64,000 bases of DNA from Tepidicaulis sp002389665 (GCF_965222285.1 NZ_OZ244942.1:1674001-1738000), one strand, 5' to 3'. Numbered from the stretch's first letter, positions 9,108-18,263 are shown. Made by a program: numbers and translations. The notes: generated from the sequence alone by a model not told the origin.

Positions 9108-10484
9108 CTAGCGGGCGAAGACGAAAGCCCGTATGCCCAGCCTCCGCCAGGCGGTTGCGCTGAGGATCAGCGTCAAAAGAATGCGCGAGACGGCAGTGGC
9201 TATAGCCGCACCCAAAATGCCCCATTGCGGAATGAAGGCGATATTGAGCACGAGGTTCGTGCTCGCCGCGATGCCGTAAGCGATGGTGGCGTGCTTCTGG
9301 TGACCGGTCATATTGAGCAGGTAATCGACGGGCCCGCCTGCAGCGCGCACCAGCATCCCAGCCAGTAGCACCAGCAATGCAGGATATGCCGCGCCGAAAT
9401 CTCCGCCGAAAAGCCCGAGCAGGAACGGCCCCAGCACGACGAGGCCGAGCACGACGCCGAGCGTTGGCCAGAAAATCATATGCGTGACGCGGGAAAGAAA
9501 GCGGCGCAGATCATCTTTGTCACCCGCCGCATGAAATTCGGCGATCTTCGGCGTTGCCAGCGCCATCACCGAAAAGAGCACGAAACCGGCCAGGCTGTTG
9601 ATGCGCACGCTCGCATAATAAATGCCGACGCTTTCCGGCATCAGATAATGGCCGATCATCATCGTGTCCATATTCTCGATGACGAGCTCGAAGCCCTGGA
9701 TCATCAGGAAGGGCAAGGCGATCAACAGCCAGATACGGGATTCGATAATCGGTTTCGGGCGCGGGAAATGCTTATGGAGCCGCCACTTTAAAATGACGAA
9801 TTGCCCGGTCGAGGCGGCGACCACGGCGCCGAACAGCGCCGCAACGGCGCTTATCCCTGTCGGGCTCATGCCGGAAAATTCCATCGTGCCGACGATGAGC
9901 AGGATGCCGAGCGGGCGGAAAATATAATGCGGCATATAGGCAAGGTTCACCCAGCCATTGGCCCGCGCCATGCCGCCATGCACATCTGCCGAAGCTTGCA
10001 CGGGTACGCATAAAAGCCCGATCGCAAAAGGCGCCACATAGTATGAATCGATAAGCGACGTTCCGGCATAGAGGAAAAGCCAGCCGGCCCCCATCAGCAA
10101 AAGACCGAAGGAAAAGGCCATGCGCCGGCTGGCGACAAGCACGCCGCGGATGCGCTCCCAGTCCGTTTTCGCCCGGTACTGCGCATGCAATTTCATGATC
10201 GCATCGGGCAGGCCTAGACCGGCGATAAAGCCGAGCAGCGTCACCCAGACCCAGACATAGGCAAAGACACCGTATTCGAAGACACCCATCCAGCGTGCGA
10301 GCAGCACCTGCGAGACGAGCGCGACCGCCGCGCCGCCAACACGAATGCCCATGGCAAAAAAGGCGCCCTTAGCGACGGCGCCAAGATCGGCGTCGCCCAT
10401 AAACCGGCCCACAAGTCTGGTTAGAGCGTCCAGCAGTGACGCGCCCCCTTTATGATCGCCTATTTTGTCGCGGACTGATTGCAT
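9108..10484 (-). CDS. polysaccharide flippase (Wzx/MATE-like oligosaccharide transporter)
   Basis: This 458-residue protein is predicted to span the membrane 12-14 times. Its N-terminus, GAFFAMGIRVGGAAVALVSQVLLARWMGVFEYGVFAY, is the usual opening of Wzx-type flippases (shown here as a position, residues about 41-76). Such proteins move lipid-linked repeat units across the inner membrane. It is convergent with the Wzc-like gene (39 bases between stops) and divergent from the deacetylase, so it has its own promoter. No strong Shine-Dalgarno sequence precedes the ATG at 10484, so the true start may be a few codons further in. Confidence 0.85.
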   Translation of the reverse strand: MQSVRDKIGDHKGGASLLDALTRLVGRFMGDADLGAVAKGAFFAMGIRVGGAAVALVSQVLLARWMGVFEYGVFAYVWVWVTLLGFIAGLGLPDAIMKLHAQYRAKTDWERIRGVLVASRRMAFSFGLLLMGAGWLFLYAGTSLIDSYYVAPFAIGLLCVPVQASADVHGGMARANGWVNLAYMPHYIFRPLGILLIVGTMEFSGMSPTGISAVAALFGAVVAASTGQFVILKWRLHKHFPRPKPIIESRIWLLIALPFLMIQGFELVIENMDTMMIGHYLMPESVGIYYASVRINSLAGFVLFSVMALATPKIAEFHAAGDKDDLRRFLSRVTHMIFWPTLGVVLGLVVLGPFLLGLFGGDFGAAYPALLVLLAGMLVRAAGGPVDYLLNMTGHQKHATIAYGIAASTNLVLNIAFIPQWGILGAAIATAVSRILLTLILSATAWRRLGIRAFVFAR

Positions 10485-10676
10485 GGCCCCGAACTGTCTG
10501 AATATTCACGTTCAGAATGCATGCCCGGTACTTGATGAATGGTTAGCATTATGGACTGGCGTTCCCTTTTCCCACAGTCCATATCCCTAACGGAAACGAA
10601 AGGTTTTATGAACAAAATTGAAGGGTTGATGAGGGAGAGTGAGATCGACGCGCAGTTTCAGGTCTGGAGGGAAAGC

Positions 10677-11720
10677 ATGAAGACGGCGCTGCTGAAGCAG
10701 GCACTTCACGCATTGAACTGGATTGGTGCCCCGTCCTGGGCGCCGGCAGCTCTGCGTGGAAACGGTGCCATATTCATGCTGCACCGTGTGCGGACCGAAC
10801 CCCTGCCGGAATTTGCCCCGAACCGCATTCTCGAAATCACACCTGACATGCTCGACCGCGTGCTGCACCGTGTGCGCGATCTCGATTATGACATTGTTAC
10901 GCTGGATGAAGCGGTACACCGGCTGCGCCATGGCGCAAAACGGCGCTTTGCCGTTTTCACATTCGACGATGGTTACAAAGATAACCTGACACAAGCGCTT
11001 CCCGTATTCGAAAAACACGATGCGCCCATGACGATCTATGTCTCCGCCGGGATGCCGGACGGCACAATGGAAATCTGGTGGGTGGCGCTTGAAGAAATCA
11101 TCCGCAAAGCGGATCATCTTGAAACCGAGATTGGCGGACGCCACGTTTCCATGCCCGCAAAGACCGCCCGGCAGATGGACCTGGCCTTTGCGCGGCTATA
11201 CTGGCCGCTGCGCGCCATGGATGAAGACGCGCTGCGCGCGGCCATCCGGCAGCTTGCCGCTCAGCATGGTATCTCAATTCCCAAAATCACCGAAGAAAGC
11301 GCCCTGAGCTGGGACGATGTAAAAACGCTGCACGCCCATCCGCTCGTGACCATCGGCAGCCACACAGTGGACCATTTTGCGCTCTGCAAAGTCAGTGAAG
11401 AACGCGCCCGCATGGAAATGAAACGTGGCGCGGAAGCAATTGCCGGCCATATCGGCGAAATGCCCCGGCACTTCGCTTATCCTTTTGGCGATGCAAGTTC
11501 TGCTGGCGAGCGCGAATTCCGCCTTGCCCGGGAGCTGGGTTTTGAAACCGCCACGACGACACGCAAGGGGCTGATTTTCGAGCATCACCAGGAGTACATG
11601 ACAGCCCTGCCGCGCATTTCGCTGAACGGTGATTATCAGGATATCCGGCTGATCGATGTGCTGATGAGCGGCGTACCGTTCCCCTTCGGCCGCCTGATTC
11701 CCTCGCTCGGTGTGGCCTGA
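10677..11720 (+). CDS. polysaccharide deacetylase (NodB homology, CE4)
   Basis: This 347-residue protein carries the NodB-fold metal motifs: TFDDGY at residues 95-100 (catalytic Asp and metal Asp) and SHTVDH further on, which supplies the two metal His residues. CE4 enzymes remove acetyl groups from N-acetylated sugars. No signal peptide is evident, so it may act on cytoplasmic or lipid-linked substrate, or be exported another way. I chose the ATG at 10677 because GGAGGG lies at ideal spacing; the upstream in-frame ATGs have no comparable site. Its place at the end of the locus suggests a role in modifying the exopolysaccharide. Confidence 0.88.
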   Translation: MKTALLKQALHALNWIGAPSWAPAALRGNGAIFMLHRVRTEPLPEFAPNRILEITPDMLDRVLHRVRDLDYDIVTLDEAVHRLRHGAKRRFAVFTFDDGYKDNLTQALPVFEKHDAPMTIYVSAGMPDGTMEIWWVALEEIIRKADHLETEIGGRHVSMPAKTARQMDLAFARLYWPLRAMDEDALRAAIRQLAAQHGISIPKITEESALSWDDVKTLHAHPLVTIGSHTVDHFALCKVSEERARMEMKRGAEAIAGHIGEMPRHFAYPFGDASSAGEREFRLARELGFETATTTRKGLIFEHHQEYMTALPRISLNGDYQDIRLIDVLMSGVPFPFGRLIPSLGVA

Positions 11721-11723
11721 GGC

Positions 11724-11978
11724 CTATTCGGCCGGGCCCGCGGCTTGTTTTTTCCGCTGCCGGCGGCGGCCCCACCAAACCTCCAGCTTGCGGCGCTGGC
11801 GCCGGATCGGGGCAAAATCCACCGAGAGAATCACCAGCCCAAGCGGCACCATCCAGAAACCCAGAACGGGCAAAAACCCGAATATGCCGCCCACCACCAG
11901 CGCAAGCCCGAGGGGCAGCCGGATAAAGGGGGAACCCGGCAGCGGATACCGCCGCCCATTGATGGTTACATGCGCCAT
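11724..11978 (-). CDS. small PGPGW-type transmembrane protein
   Basis: This 84-residue protein starts MAHVTINGRRYPLPGSPF, has two adjacent hydrophobic segments with the repeated PLGLALVVGG / PLGLVILSVD pattern, and ends in a very basic tail (RRQRRKLEVWWGRRRQRKK). This pattern matches small putative PGPGW-family membrane proteins, whose function is unknown to me. A longer frame to 12035 exists, but the extension is not hydrophobic and looks non-coding. It ends three bases from the deacetylase stop on the opposite strand. Confidence 0.65.
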   Translation of the reverse strand: MAHVTINGRRYPLPGSPFIRLPLGLALVVGGIFGFLPVLGFWMVPLGLVILSVDFAPIRRQRRKLEVWWGRRRQRKKQAAGPAE

Positions 11979-12138
11979 TATCGCAGCATAATCCCTGTTT
12001 TGAGCCTGGCCATTAAGTCCCCGGAAAATATTCAACAGATATGATCATCTGGGTGGAAAAAACAGACGAAAGAGGGCTAGCATTGCCCGGAATCCTTTGA
12101 TATATGCAACCTCCATCGGCGCAAACACGCCGATCTGA

Positions 12139-12214
12139 TCCCCGGTAGCTCAGTTGGTAGAGCAATCGGCTGTTAACCGATCGGTCGCTGGTTCGAGTCC
12201 GGCCCGGGGAGCCA
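12139..12214 (+). tRNA. tRNA-Asn(GTT)
   Basis: Acceptor TCCCCGG pairs with CCGGGGA, the D-arm is GCTCAGTTGGTAGAGC, the anticodon loop CTGTTAA carries GTT, and the T-arm is GCTGGTTCGAGTCCGGC. The discriminator G and an encoded CCA follow. A rho-independent terminator lies directly downstream. Confidence 0.96.
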
Positions 12215-12218
12215 ATTC

Positions 12219-12256
12219 AAACCGGTCCTGCTTTATGGCAGGGCCGGTTTTGTTTT
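12219..12256 (+). terminator. rho-independent terminator after tRNA-Asn
   Basis: A 12-base stem (AACCGGTCCTGC with GCAGGGCCGGTT, one G-T pair) closes a short TTTATG-type loop and runs into TTGTTTT. It lies five bases after the tRNA CCA end. Confidence 0.85.
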
Positions 12257-12289
12257 GCCGGAACCCTATTGAGGGCCCTAGTGAGAGCC

Positions 12290-14149
12290 CTATTCGGCTG
12301 CCTCGGTATTTTGGGCGTTCAAATCGAGCCCGATGAAACCGCCGGACTGCCGCTTCCAAAGGTCGGCATAAAGCCCGCCCCGCTCCAGTAACTCATCATG
12401 AGTGCCGGTTTCCGCAATCTTGCCGCCATCCATAACGATCAACCGGTCAAGTACGGCAATAGTCGAGAGCCGGTGGGCAATGGCGATCACGGTCTTGCCT
12501 TCCATCAGGCTGTAAAGCTGCTCCTGGATCGCGGCCTCGACCTCCGAATCGAGCGCGGAAGTTGCCTCATCCAGAATGAGGATCGGCGCGTTCTTGAGCA
12601 GCACCCGGGCGATGGCAATGCGCTGGCGCTGTCCGCCGGAAAGTTTCACCCCGCGCTCGCCGGCATGGGCCTCAAGCCCCCGGCGCCCTTGTTCATCTTC
12701 AAGCTGGCCGATAAAGCCGTCCGCCTGCGCCTGACGGATGGCAGCCTCCACTTCGGCCTCCGTCGCATCCGGTTTGCCGTAGCAGATATTGTCGCGGATC
12801 GAGCGGTGCAGCAGCGAAGTATCCTGCGTCACCATACCGATTTTCCGGCGCAGCGATTCCTGCGTGACCTTGGAAATATCCTGCCCGTCGATGAGGATGC
12901 GCCCGCCTTCCAGATCGTGAAAACGCAGCAGCAAATTGACGAGGGTGGATTTGCCCGCGCCCGAGCGCCCGACGATGCCGACTTTCTCTCCCGGGTGAAT
13001 GGTGAGGGAGAGATCGTCGATCACCTTCACGCCCTGGCCGTAATTGAAGCGGATATGATCGAATTCGATTTGTCCCTCGTGCACCTCCAGCGCGCGAGCG
13101 TCCGGCGCATCCTTGACCGTCTGGGACTGTGCGATGGTGCTCATGCCGTCCTGCACGGTGCCGACATTCTCGAAAAGCCCCGCTACTTCCCATAGGAACC
13201 AGTCGGACATCGCCCGGATGCGCATGATCAGTGCAATGGCGACGGCGATCGAGCCGAGAGAAATCGCCGAGATGTACCAGGCATAAATCGCCACACCGCC
13301 GATGCCCGCAAGCAGAAACGAGTTTAGCGTTTGCAAGGACACGGTAAGCTGCGTGACGAGACGCATTTGCGGGTGCACCGTGCCCATAAATTCCTGCATC
13401 GCGCCGCGCGCATAATCCTGTTCGCGCTGGGTATGAGCGAAAAGCTTGACCGTTTGCACATTCGTGTAGCTATCCACCACACGGCCCGTCATATGGGCCC
13501 GCGCATCGGCCTGCGCCATGGAAACGCGCTGCAGGCGCGGTACGAAATGGATGAGCAGGCCTATATATCCCGCGAGCCAGAGCATGAGCGGCACAAGCAG
13601 CCAAAGATCGGCCTGCCCCATAAGCACCACAGCGCCGGTGAAATAGACGCTGACATAGACGAAGACGTCGACCATCTTCATCACCGTCTCGCGGATGGCG
13701 AGCGAGGTTTGCATCACCTTTTGCGAAATGCGCCCGGCAAACTCGTTCTGGAAGAAACTCATGCTTTGCTGCAGCACATGGCGGTGCATGAGCCAGCGCC
13801 CGATCATGGGGTAATTGCCAAAGACCGTCTGATGCGTGAACAGCGATTGCAGCACGATGAGCAGCGGGAAGCCGATAACGATCAGCGCGCCCATGCCAGC
13901 AAGCTCCCAGCCATATTCGGCAAAGAACGTCTCCCGCTCCGCCTCGCCAAGCCAGTCAACCAGCGTGCCCATATAATTCAGAAAGACGACTTCGAGCGCC
14001 GAGAGCAGCGCCGTCAGCAGCCCCGTCACCAGAAGCCAAGGCAGGATCGGGCGGGAATAATGCAGGATGAACGTGCCGAGCTTGCGCGGCGGCACTTCGG
14101 GCTCGGCGGCGGGAAAAGGATCGACGAGATTTTCGAAAAAACGGAACAT
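12290..14149 (-). CDS. ABC exporter, fused membrane and ATPase domains (MsbA/multidrug type)
   Basis: This 619-residue half-transporter has six membrane segments in the N-terminal 330 residues and then a nucleotide-binding domain. The ATPase has Walker A GRSGAGKST, signature LSGGQRQ, Walker B ILILDEATSALD and the switch His in AHRLST, so it should be active as a homodimer. The family exports lipids or drugs from the inner leaflet. The start at 14149 (MFRFFENLVDPF) follows an AGG and fits the family better than the longer frame to 14203. Its substrate is not evident. It stands alone, between tRNA-Asn and the stress-signalling operon. Confidence 0.9.
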   Translation of the reverse strand: MFRFFENLVDPFPAAEPEVPPRKLGTFILHYSRPILPWLLVTGLLTALLSALEVVFLNYMGTLVDWLGEAERETFFAEYGWELAGMGALIVIGFPLLIVLQSLFTHQTVFGNYPMIGRWLMHRHVLQQSMSFFQNEFAGRISQKVMQTSLAIRETVMKMVDVFVYVSVYFTGAVVLMGQADLWLLVPLMLWLAGYIGLLIHFVPRLQRVSMAQADARAHMTGRVVDSYTNVQTVKLFAHTQREQDYARGAMQEFMGTVHPQMRLVTQLTVSLQTLNSFLLAGIGGVAIYAWYISAISLGSIAVAIALIMRIRAMSDWFLWEVAGLFENVGTVQDGMSTIAQSQTVKDAPDARALEVHEGQIEFDHIRFNYGQGVKVIDDLSLTIHPGEKVGIVGRSGAGKSTLVNLLLRFHDLEGGRILIDGQDISKVTQESLRRKIGMVTQDTSLLHRSIRDNICYGKPDATEAEVEAAIRQAQADGFIGQLEDEQGRRGLEAHAGERGVKLSGGQRQRIAIARVLLKNAPILILDEATSALDSEVEAAIQEQLYSLMEGKTVIAIAHRLSTIAVLDRLIVMDGGKIAETGTHDELLERGGLYADLWKRQSGGFIGLDLNAQNTEAAE

Positions 14150-14254
14150 CAGGACCTGCAATCGAAGGCACATGAAACCGGCCCGCAGGTCCGGAGCCTT
14201 CATATAGTGGCCGTTTCAGCCATCTTAAAGCCGGAAAAACAGCTTCTCAGGTGA

Positions 14255-15655
14255 TTAAATATCACTGGTATTGGGAAAAATAATCCGGATTTTCGTGCCA
14301 GGCCGCTCGTTCGATGCCTCATCCAGTTCCAGCCACTCCACGTCGCCGCCAAGTGCCGCCGATAGCCGGTCCACAATGCGGGTGCCAAGTCCCCCGCGCC
14401 CGCCTTTATAGGCATCGCTGCGGATGCCGATGCCATTGTCTTCCACAATGAGCGACAGCGTATCACCCAAATGCTCCTGGGTCAGGCGGACCTGGATGGA
14501 GCCTCTCATGCCATCCGGGAAAGCATATTTGAGCGAGTTCGTCACGAGCTCCGTAACGATCACGCCAAGCGTCACGGCATCCTTGGAAAGGATCTGAATG
14601 TCTTCGGCATTGCAGTCGATGGAAAGCGTACCGCGGGCGGTCAAATTGGTTTTCAGATCATCCACGATCGAACAAAGGAAAGTATGGGCATCGACGCTCT
14701 CACCCTCTTCCGTCAGGCGGAGGCGGCGCTGGGCGGAGGCAATGGCCAGCACACGCTCGCGTGCCCGGCGCAGCGCAACCGCCGCTTCATCGTTTTCCGT
14801 CTGATTGGCCTGCAGCCCGAGGAACGACGCGACCAGTTGCAGTGAATTGCCCACCCGGTGATGCAGGTCCCGCAAGAGCGATTCCGCGCGCATGAACTCG
14901 GTCTCAAGCTTGAGCTTCGCCGCTTCAAGGTCGGAGGTGCGTTCGCTAACACGCCGTTCCAGTTCCATATTGATTTCCGAAAGTGCCGCCCGGCTTTCCT
15001 GTTCGGAAAGAAAGCGGCTGCGGGCGACGAAAGCAGCGGCCACCGAGGAAATAGCGGTCAGCAGCAACGCGGTGAAAATCGTCACGATCAGCCAGAAACT
15101 GTTCGTGTCATAGACAAGCTGACGCTCGCGCAGGAGCCGGTCTTCCTCCGCGATGATACGGGAAATTTCGGTGCGGATATTGTCCAGCGTTTCCTTGCCG
15201 TGGTCTTTTTTGACGAGCGCGGTCGCCGCGCCGTAATTGCCCGACAGACCGAGCTGCACCGTCTCGCGCAATTCCTGCAGCTTGATTTCCATCTGCCGGT
15301 CGAGCACATCGAGCCGCACCTGGTGGATGGGATTATCCTGGGTCAGTTCCTTAAGCTGCTTTTGCGCTTCATCGACGGCAGCAAGCGCGTTCGCATAAGG
15401 CTGCAGGTATTTGCGTTCCCGGGTGACGAGGAAGCCGCTGCGGCCGGTCTCCGCATCCTGCAGAATACCGAAAAGACGGCGGGCGGCATTTTGTATCTCG
15501 ATCGTGCGCTGCACATCCCGGCCCGCATCGCGCCCTTCGATGGCAAGATAAGAGGCAAGCGCGCCCGTCACCAAAAGAAGGACAAGCCCGAGGCCCAAAA
15601 ACAGGGCGACCATGTCAACCGCGTGGCCATTGATCCTGAAATAACGAAAGGGCAT
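14255..15655 (-). CDS. CHASE3-domain sensor histidine kinase (HisKA_2 type)
   Basis: This 466-residue membrane kinase has a first membrane segment near residues 15-37, a periplasmic CHASE3 domain (QDAETGRSGFLVTRERKYL near 66-84) and a second membrane segment near 187-210. A coiled linker, a HisKA_2 dimerisation domain with LHHRVGNSLQL (phospho-acceptor His 265 or 266) and an HATPase with ELVTNSLKYAF follow. Kinases of this class usually feed PhyR in the alphaproteobacterial general stress response. Its place 53 bases after the small gene and in line with phyR supports that role. The signal it senses cannot be read from the sequence. Confidence 0.88.
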   Translation of the reverse strand: MPFRYFRINGHAVDMVALFLGLGLVLLLVTGALASYLAIEGRDAGRDVQRTIEIQNAARRLFGILQDAETGRSGFLVTRERKYLQPYANALAAVDEAQKQLKELTQDNPIHQVRLDVLDRQMEIKLQELRETVQLGLSGNYGAATALVKKDHGKETLDNIRTEISRIIAEEDRLLRERQLVYDTNSFWLIVTIFTALLLTAISSVAAAFVARSRFLSEQESRAALSEINMELERRVSERTSDLEAAKLKLETEFMRAESLLRDLHHRVGNSLQLVASFLGLQANQTENDEAAVALRRARERVLAIASAQRRLRLTEEGESVDAHTFLCSIVDDLKTNLTARGTLSIDCNAEDIQILSKDAVTLGVIVTELVTNSLKYAFPDGMRGSIQVRLTQEHLGDTLSLIVEDNGIGIRSDAYKGGRGGLGTRIVDRLSAALGGDVEWLELDEASNERPGTKIRIIFPNTSDI

Positions 15656-15708
15656 GAAACCTTCTTTATGTTGTTGTGCCCCGGCGTGCCCGTCAGCTCA
15701 CCAGCCCG

Positions 15709-15897
15709 TTAGTCCCGCTCGTCCTTCTTGCCTTCCGGCGTTCCCGTTTCCTGCCTCCAGCGCTGCAGGCTTTGTTCCAGCAAGATACGCACAGCCTCGG
15801 AACGCGACGGCACCCGGTTGCCATAACGGTAATCGTCGATCTCTTCCAACTCGGAATCCGTCAGCAAGAGCTGAAGTTTGACTACCCTCTTTTCCAA
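15709..15897 (-). CDS. small ribbon-helix-helix-like protein in the phyR operon
   Basis: This is a protein of about 62 residues starting at TTG 15897: EKRVVKLQLLLTDSELEEID followed by YRYGNRVPSRSEAVRILLEQSL. A short strand, then two helices with the SRSEAVRILLE pattern, resembles ribbon-helix-helix DNA-binding proteins. The TTG is supported by GGGGGG about eight bases upstream and lies 13 bases after the phyR stop; a TTG at 15921 is possible but would overlap phyR. The protein does not look like NepR, the anti-sigma factor usually paired with PhyR. It could bind DNA or be a partner protein; I infer only the fold. Confidence 0.7.
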   Translation of the reverse strand: MEKRVVKLQLLLTDSELEEIDDYRYGNRVPSRSEAVRILLEQSLQRWRQETGTPEGKKDERD

Positions 15898-15910
15898 CCG
15901 AAGTTCCCCC

Positions 15911-16681
15911 CTACTCCACAAGCGCGGCGCGCGGCTTCGTCAAAGCTTGCCACAGCGCGGCCTTGATAGATTGATCACGATAAGGCTTCGTGACCACAAA
16001 AGCAGGCTCAAAGTCTTCACCGGTCAAAACGTCGTCGGGATAGGCGGTGATGAAGATGGCCACGGTATCCTGATCCGCCGTGATTTCCTTCACCGCATCG
16101 AGTCCTGTCCCGCCTTTGCCCAGGTCATAATCGGCGAGCAGAAGATCGGGATGCACACGCTCTGCGAGCGCAACCGCCTCGTTTTTCGTACGCGCCTTGC
16201 CCAGCACCTTCACGCCTTGCGCGCTGACAAGATCGGCAATTTCCTCGGCAATCAACGGCTCGTCCTCGATGATGATCGCAGTTCCTTCCAGGGCGACATT
16301 GGTGCGCTCGCGCGCAGTATCGAGAAAGGCTTCCGTCACTTCCAGCGATTGATCGACGATCTGCGCGGCGAGTTGAATGGGAAAACCCAGCACATCGACC
16401 ATCAGCAGTATCTGGCGGCTGAGGTCCTGTTCCGGTGAGACGCTTTGCAGGAGCGCGGAATTGGAAAACACCCGGGCCGATTGCGGCGCTTCATGCGCCT
16501 TATTCCAGATTTCGTAGACGGATTGAAAAAGCAGCGGCAAGCGCGCCGATTCCGGCATGGCTTCGAAGGGTTCGAGACTGATTTCAGCTAAAGCACTGCG
16601 GGCCACTTCATCGCCCAGAAGCTGGTCATTGGTCAGTGCCCGCAAATATTGCCGCAGGATATTGATTTCCTTTGTCAGCAT
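15911..16681 (-). CDS. phyR: general stress response anti-anti-sigma regulator PhyR
   Basis: This 256-residue protein has an N-terminal sigma-factor-like region (LRQYLRALTNDQLLGDEVAR, then an LLFQSVYEIW helix) and a C-terminal receiver domain. The receiver has the acidic pair in IIIEDEPLIAEE (139-141), the phospho-acceptor Asp 184 in LLADYDLG and the Lys of TKPY. PhyR, once phosphorylated, binds NepR and so frees the sigma factor EcfG. Neither nepR nor ecfG is next to it, which is unusual. I chose the ATG at 16681 (AGGGGCGG upstream) because PhyR proteins begin close to this sigma-like helix. It heads an operon with the RHH-like gene and the histidine kinase. Confidence 0.9.
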   Translation of the reverse strand: MLTKEINILRQYLRALTNDQLLGDEVARSALAEISLEPFEAMPESARLPLLFQSVYEIWNKAHEAPQSARVFSNSALLQSVSPEQDLSRQILLMVDVLGFPIQLAAQIVDQSLEVTEAFLDTARERTNVALEGTAIIIEDEPLIAEEIADLVSAQGVKVLGKARTKNEAVALAERVHPDLLLADYDLGKGGTGLDAVKEITADQDTVAIFITAYPDDVLTGEDFEPAFVVTKPYRDQSIKAALWQALTKPRAALVE

Positions 16682-16825
16682 GATGCCGCCCCTAACCCGT
16701 CGAGCTTTTGCGCCGCGCAAAAATGGCAGAGCCGGCCCCTAGGGTCAACTAATTGAAAAACAAAAGTTTTTACGACTAACGGCACCAAAACAAGCGCCCC
16801 GAGTTGAGCAGAAACCCGGGGAGAT

Positions 16826-16850
16826 AACGCCGAATATGATCTTTTGTTCG
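16826..16850 (-). promoter_or_regulatory. possible EcfG-type promoter for phyR
   Basis: Read on the minus strand, CGAAC is followed after exactly 16 bases by CGTT, close to the known EcfG consensus GGAAC-N16/17-CGTT, with one mismatch in the first base. It would give a leader of about 135 bases before the ATG at 16681. PhyR genes are often under EcfG control. Confidence 0.35.
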
Positions 16851-16860
16851 CTTTTGTTCG
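16841..16860 (+). repeat. perfect 10-base tandem direct repeat upstream of phyR and cfa
   Basis: CTTTTGTTCG occurs twice back to back in the 288-base divergent region between phyR (16681) and cfa (16970). The first copy contains the -35-like element of the candidate EcfG promoter. The one-turn spacing would place both copies on the same DNA face. The rest of the region shows no gene. Confidence 0.7.
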
Positions 16861-16969
16861 TAAATGACGGGCGAATTGGCGCACCAAGCGCCTATGCCAA
16901 GCAAAATCATGGTGTCAGGCCCCGTTTCTTTCTTCTACACTGATCCGTGATGTTAGGGAGGGAGTTGGC

Positions 16970-18202
16970 ATGATTGAGTCCCAGGTTCCTGTTGACGTCA
17001 CCGCGGCCAAGCTGGCGGCCATGAAGGATATTCCGTGGCTGACACGCATGATCCTGCGAATCGCCGCGCACATCACATCTGGCAGCCTGACAGTGGAATT
17101 ACCCGACGGCCGGAAAATCCGTTTCGCCGGCGCTGAGTCCGGCCCCGATGCCGAGCTGCATATCCGGGATTATGATTTCGCAAAATATATCGTAACGGGC
17201 GGCGATCTCGGCGCGGCGGAGGCCTATTTGCGCGGTCTCTGGGAAAGCCCGCGGATCGAGGTTTTTCTCCAGCTCTTTGCCGCCAACCGGCATGCGCTGA
17301 GCCAAAGCCGCAACGGGCTGAAGCTTGCCCGGATTGCCGGGCGTATCGGCCATCTCCTGCGCCATAACAACCGGCGCAATGCGAAGAAGAACATCGAATA
17401 TCACTACGATCTCGGCAACAGCTTCTATATGCGCTGGCTGGACCCGACCATGACGTACTCCTCTGGCAAGTTCGAAACGCCGAATGACGATCTGACGGCC
17501 GCGCAGCTCAATAAATACCGCTCGCTCGCCAAGCGCATCGACCTGCGCCCCGAACATCATGTGCTTGAAATCGGCAGCGGCTGGGGCGGCTTTGCCGAGT
17601 TTGCCGCAAAGGAAATCGGCTGCCGCGTCACCGGCATCACAATCTCCAAGGAGCAGCTGGAATTTGCCCGCGCCCGCATGGCGCGCGAGGGGCTGCAGGA
17701 CCGGGTGGAAATCCGCTATCAGGATTACCGCGACGTGCCGGAGAAATATGACCGCATCGCCTCCATCGAAATGTTCGAGGCGGTGGGTGAGCGCTATTGG
17801 CCGGCCTATTTTTCCAAGATCGGCGAATGCCTGAAGCCAGGCGGCCTTGCGGGCCTGCAGATCATCACCATCGATGACAAATCCTTCCCCTCCTACCGCA
17901 GCGGCGTCGATTTCATTCAGCGCTATATCTTCCCGGGCGGCATGCTGCCCTCCATCAAAGCGCTGCGCGACGAAGTGACCTCCGCCGGGCTCGACTGGAA
18001 AGACAATCTGAATTTTGGGCTCGACTATGCGAAGACGCTCGCCCATTGGCGCGACCGTTTTCTGGAAGCCTGGCCGGAAATTCAGCCCATGGGCTTTGAT
18101 GAACGCTTCAAGCGCATGTGGGAATATTACCTAGCCTATTGCGAAGCCGGTTTCCGCGCCGGGAACATCGACGTGACGCAGCTCACTCTCGCAAAAAACT
18201 AG
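16970..18202 (+). CDS. cfa: cyclopropane-fatty-acyl-phospholipid synthase
   Basis: This 410-residue enzyme has the SAM-binding motif VLEIGSGWGGFAEFAA and, just before it, the family block EYHYDLGNSFYMRWLDPTM. It also has the motif YISIEMFEAVG-like segment ASIEMFEAVGERYW. It methylates the double bond of unsaturated phospholipid acyl chains, which stiffens the membrane under acid or stationary-phase stress. The start at 16970 follows GGGAGGGAG. It is divergent from phyR across a shared 288-base region, which fits with stress control but does not prove it. Length matches the family. Confidence 0.93.
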   Translation: MIESQVPVDVTAAKLAAMKDIPWLTRMILRIAAHITSGSLTVELPDGRKIRFAGAESGPDAELHIRDYDFAKYIVTGGDLGAAEAYLRGLWESPRIEVFLQLFAANRHALSQSRNGLKLARIAGRIGHLLRHNNRRNAKKNIEYHYDLGNSFYMRWLDPTMTYSSGKFETPNDDLTAAQLNKYRSLAKRIDLRPEHHVLEIGSGWGGFAEFAAKEIGCRVTGITISKEQLEFARARMAREGLQDRVEIRYQDYRDVPEKYDRIASIEMFEAVGERYWPAYFSKIGECLKPGGLAGLQIITIDDKSFPSYRSGVDFIQRYIFPGGMLPSIKALRDEVTSAGLDWKDNLNFGLDYAKTLAHWRDRFLEAWPEIQPMGFDERFKRMWEYYLAYCEAGFRAGNIDVTQLTLAKN

Positions 18203-18263
18203 ACTTGGCCTTACCTCACAGGCAGCCTCATCACGTCGTTCAGTGAATGTGAAGAGGCCAGGC

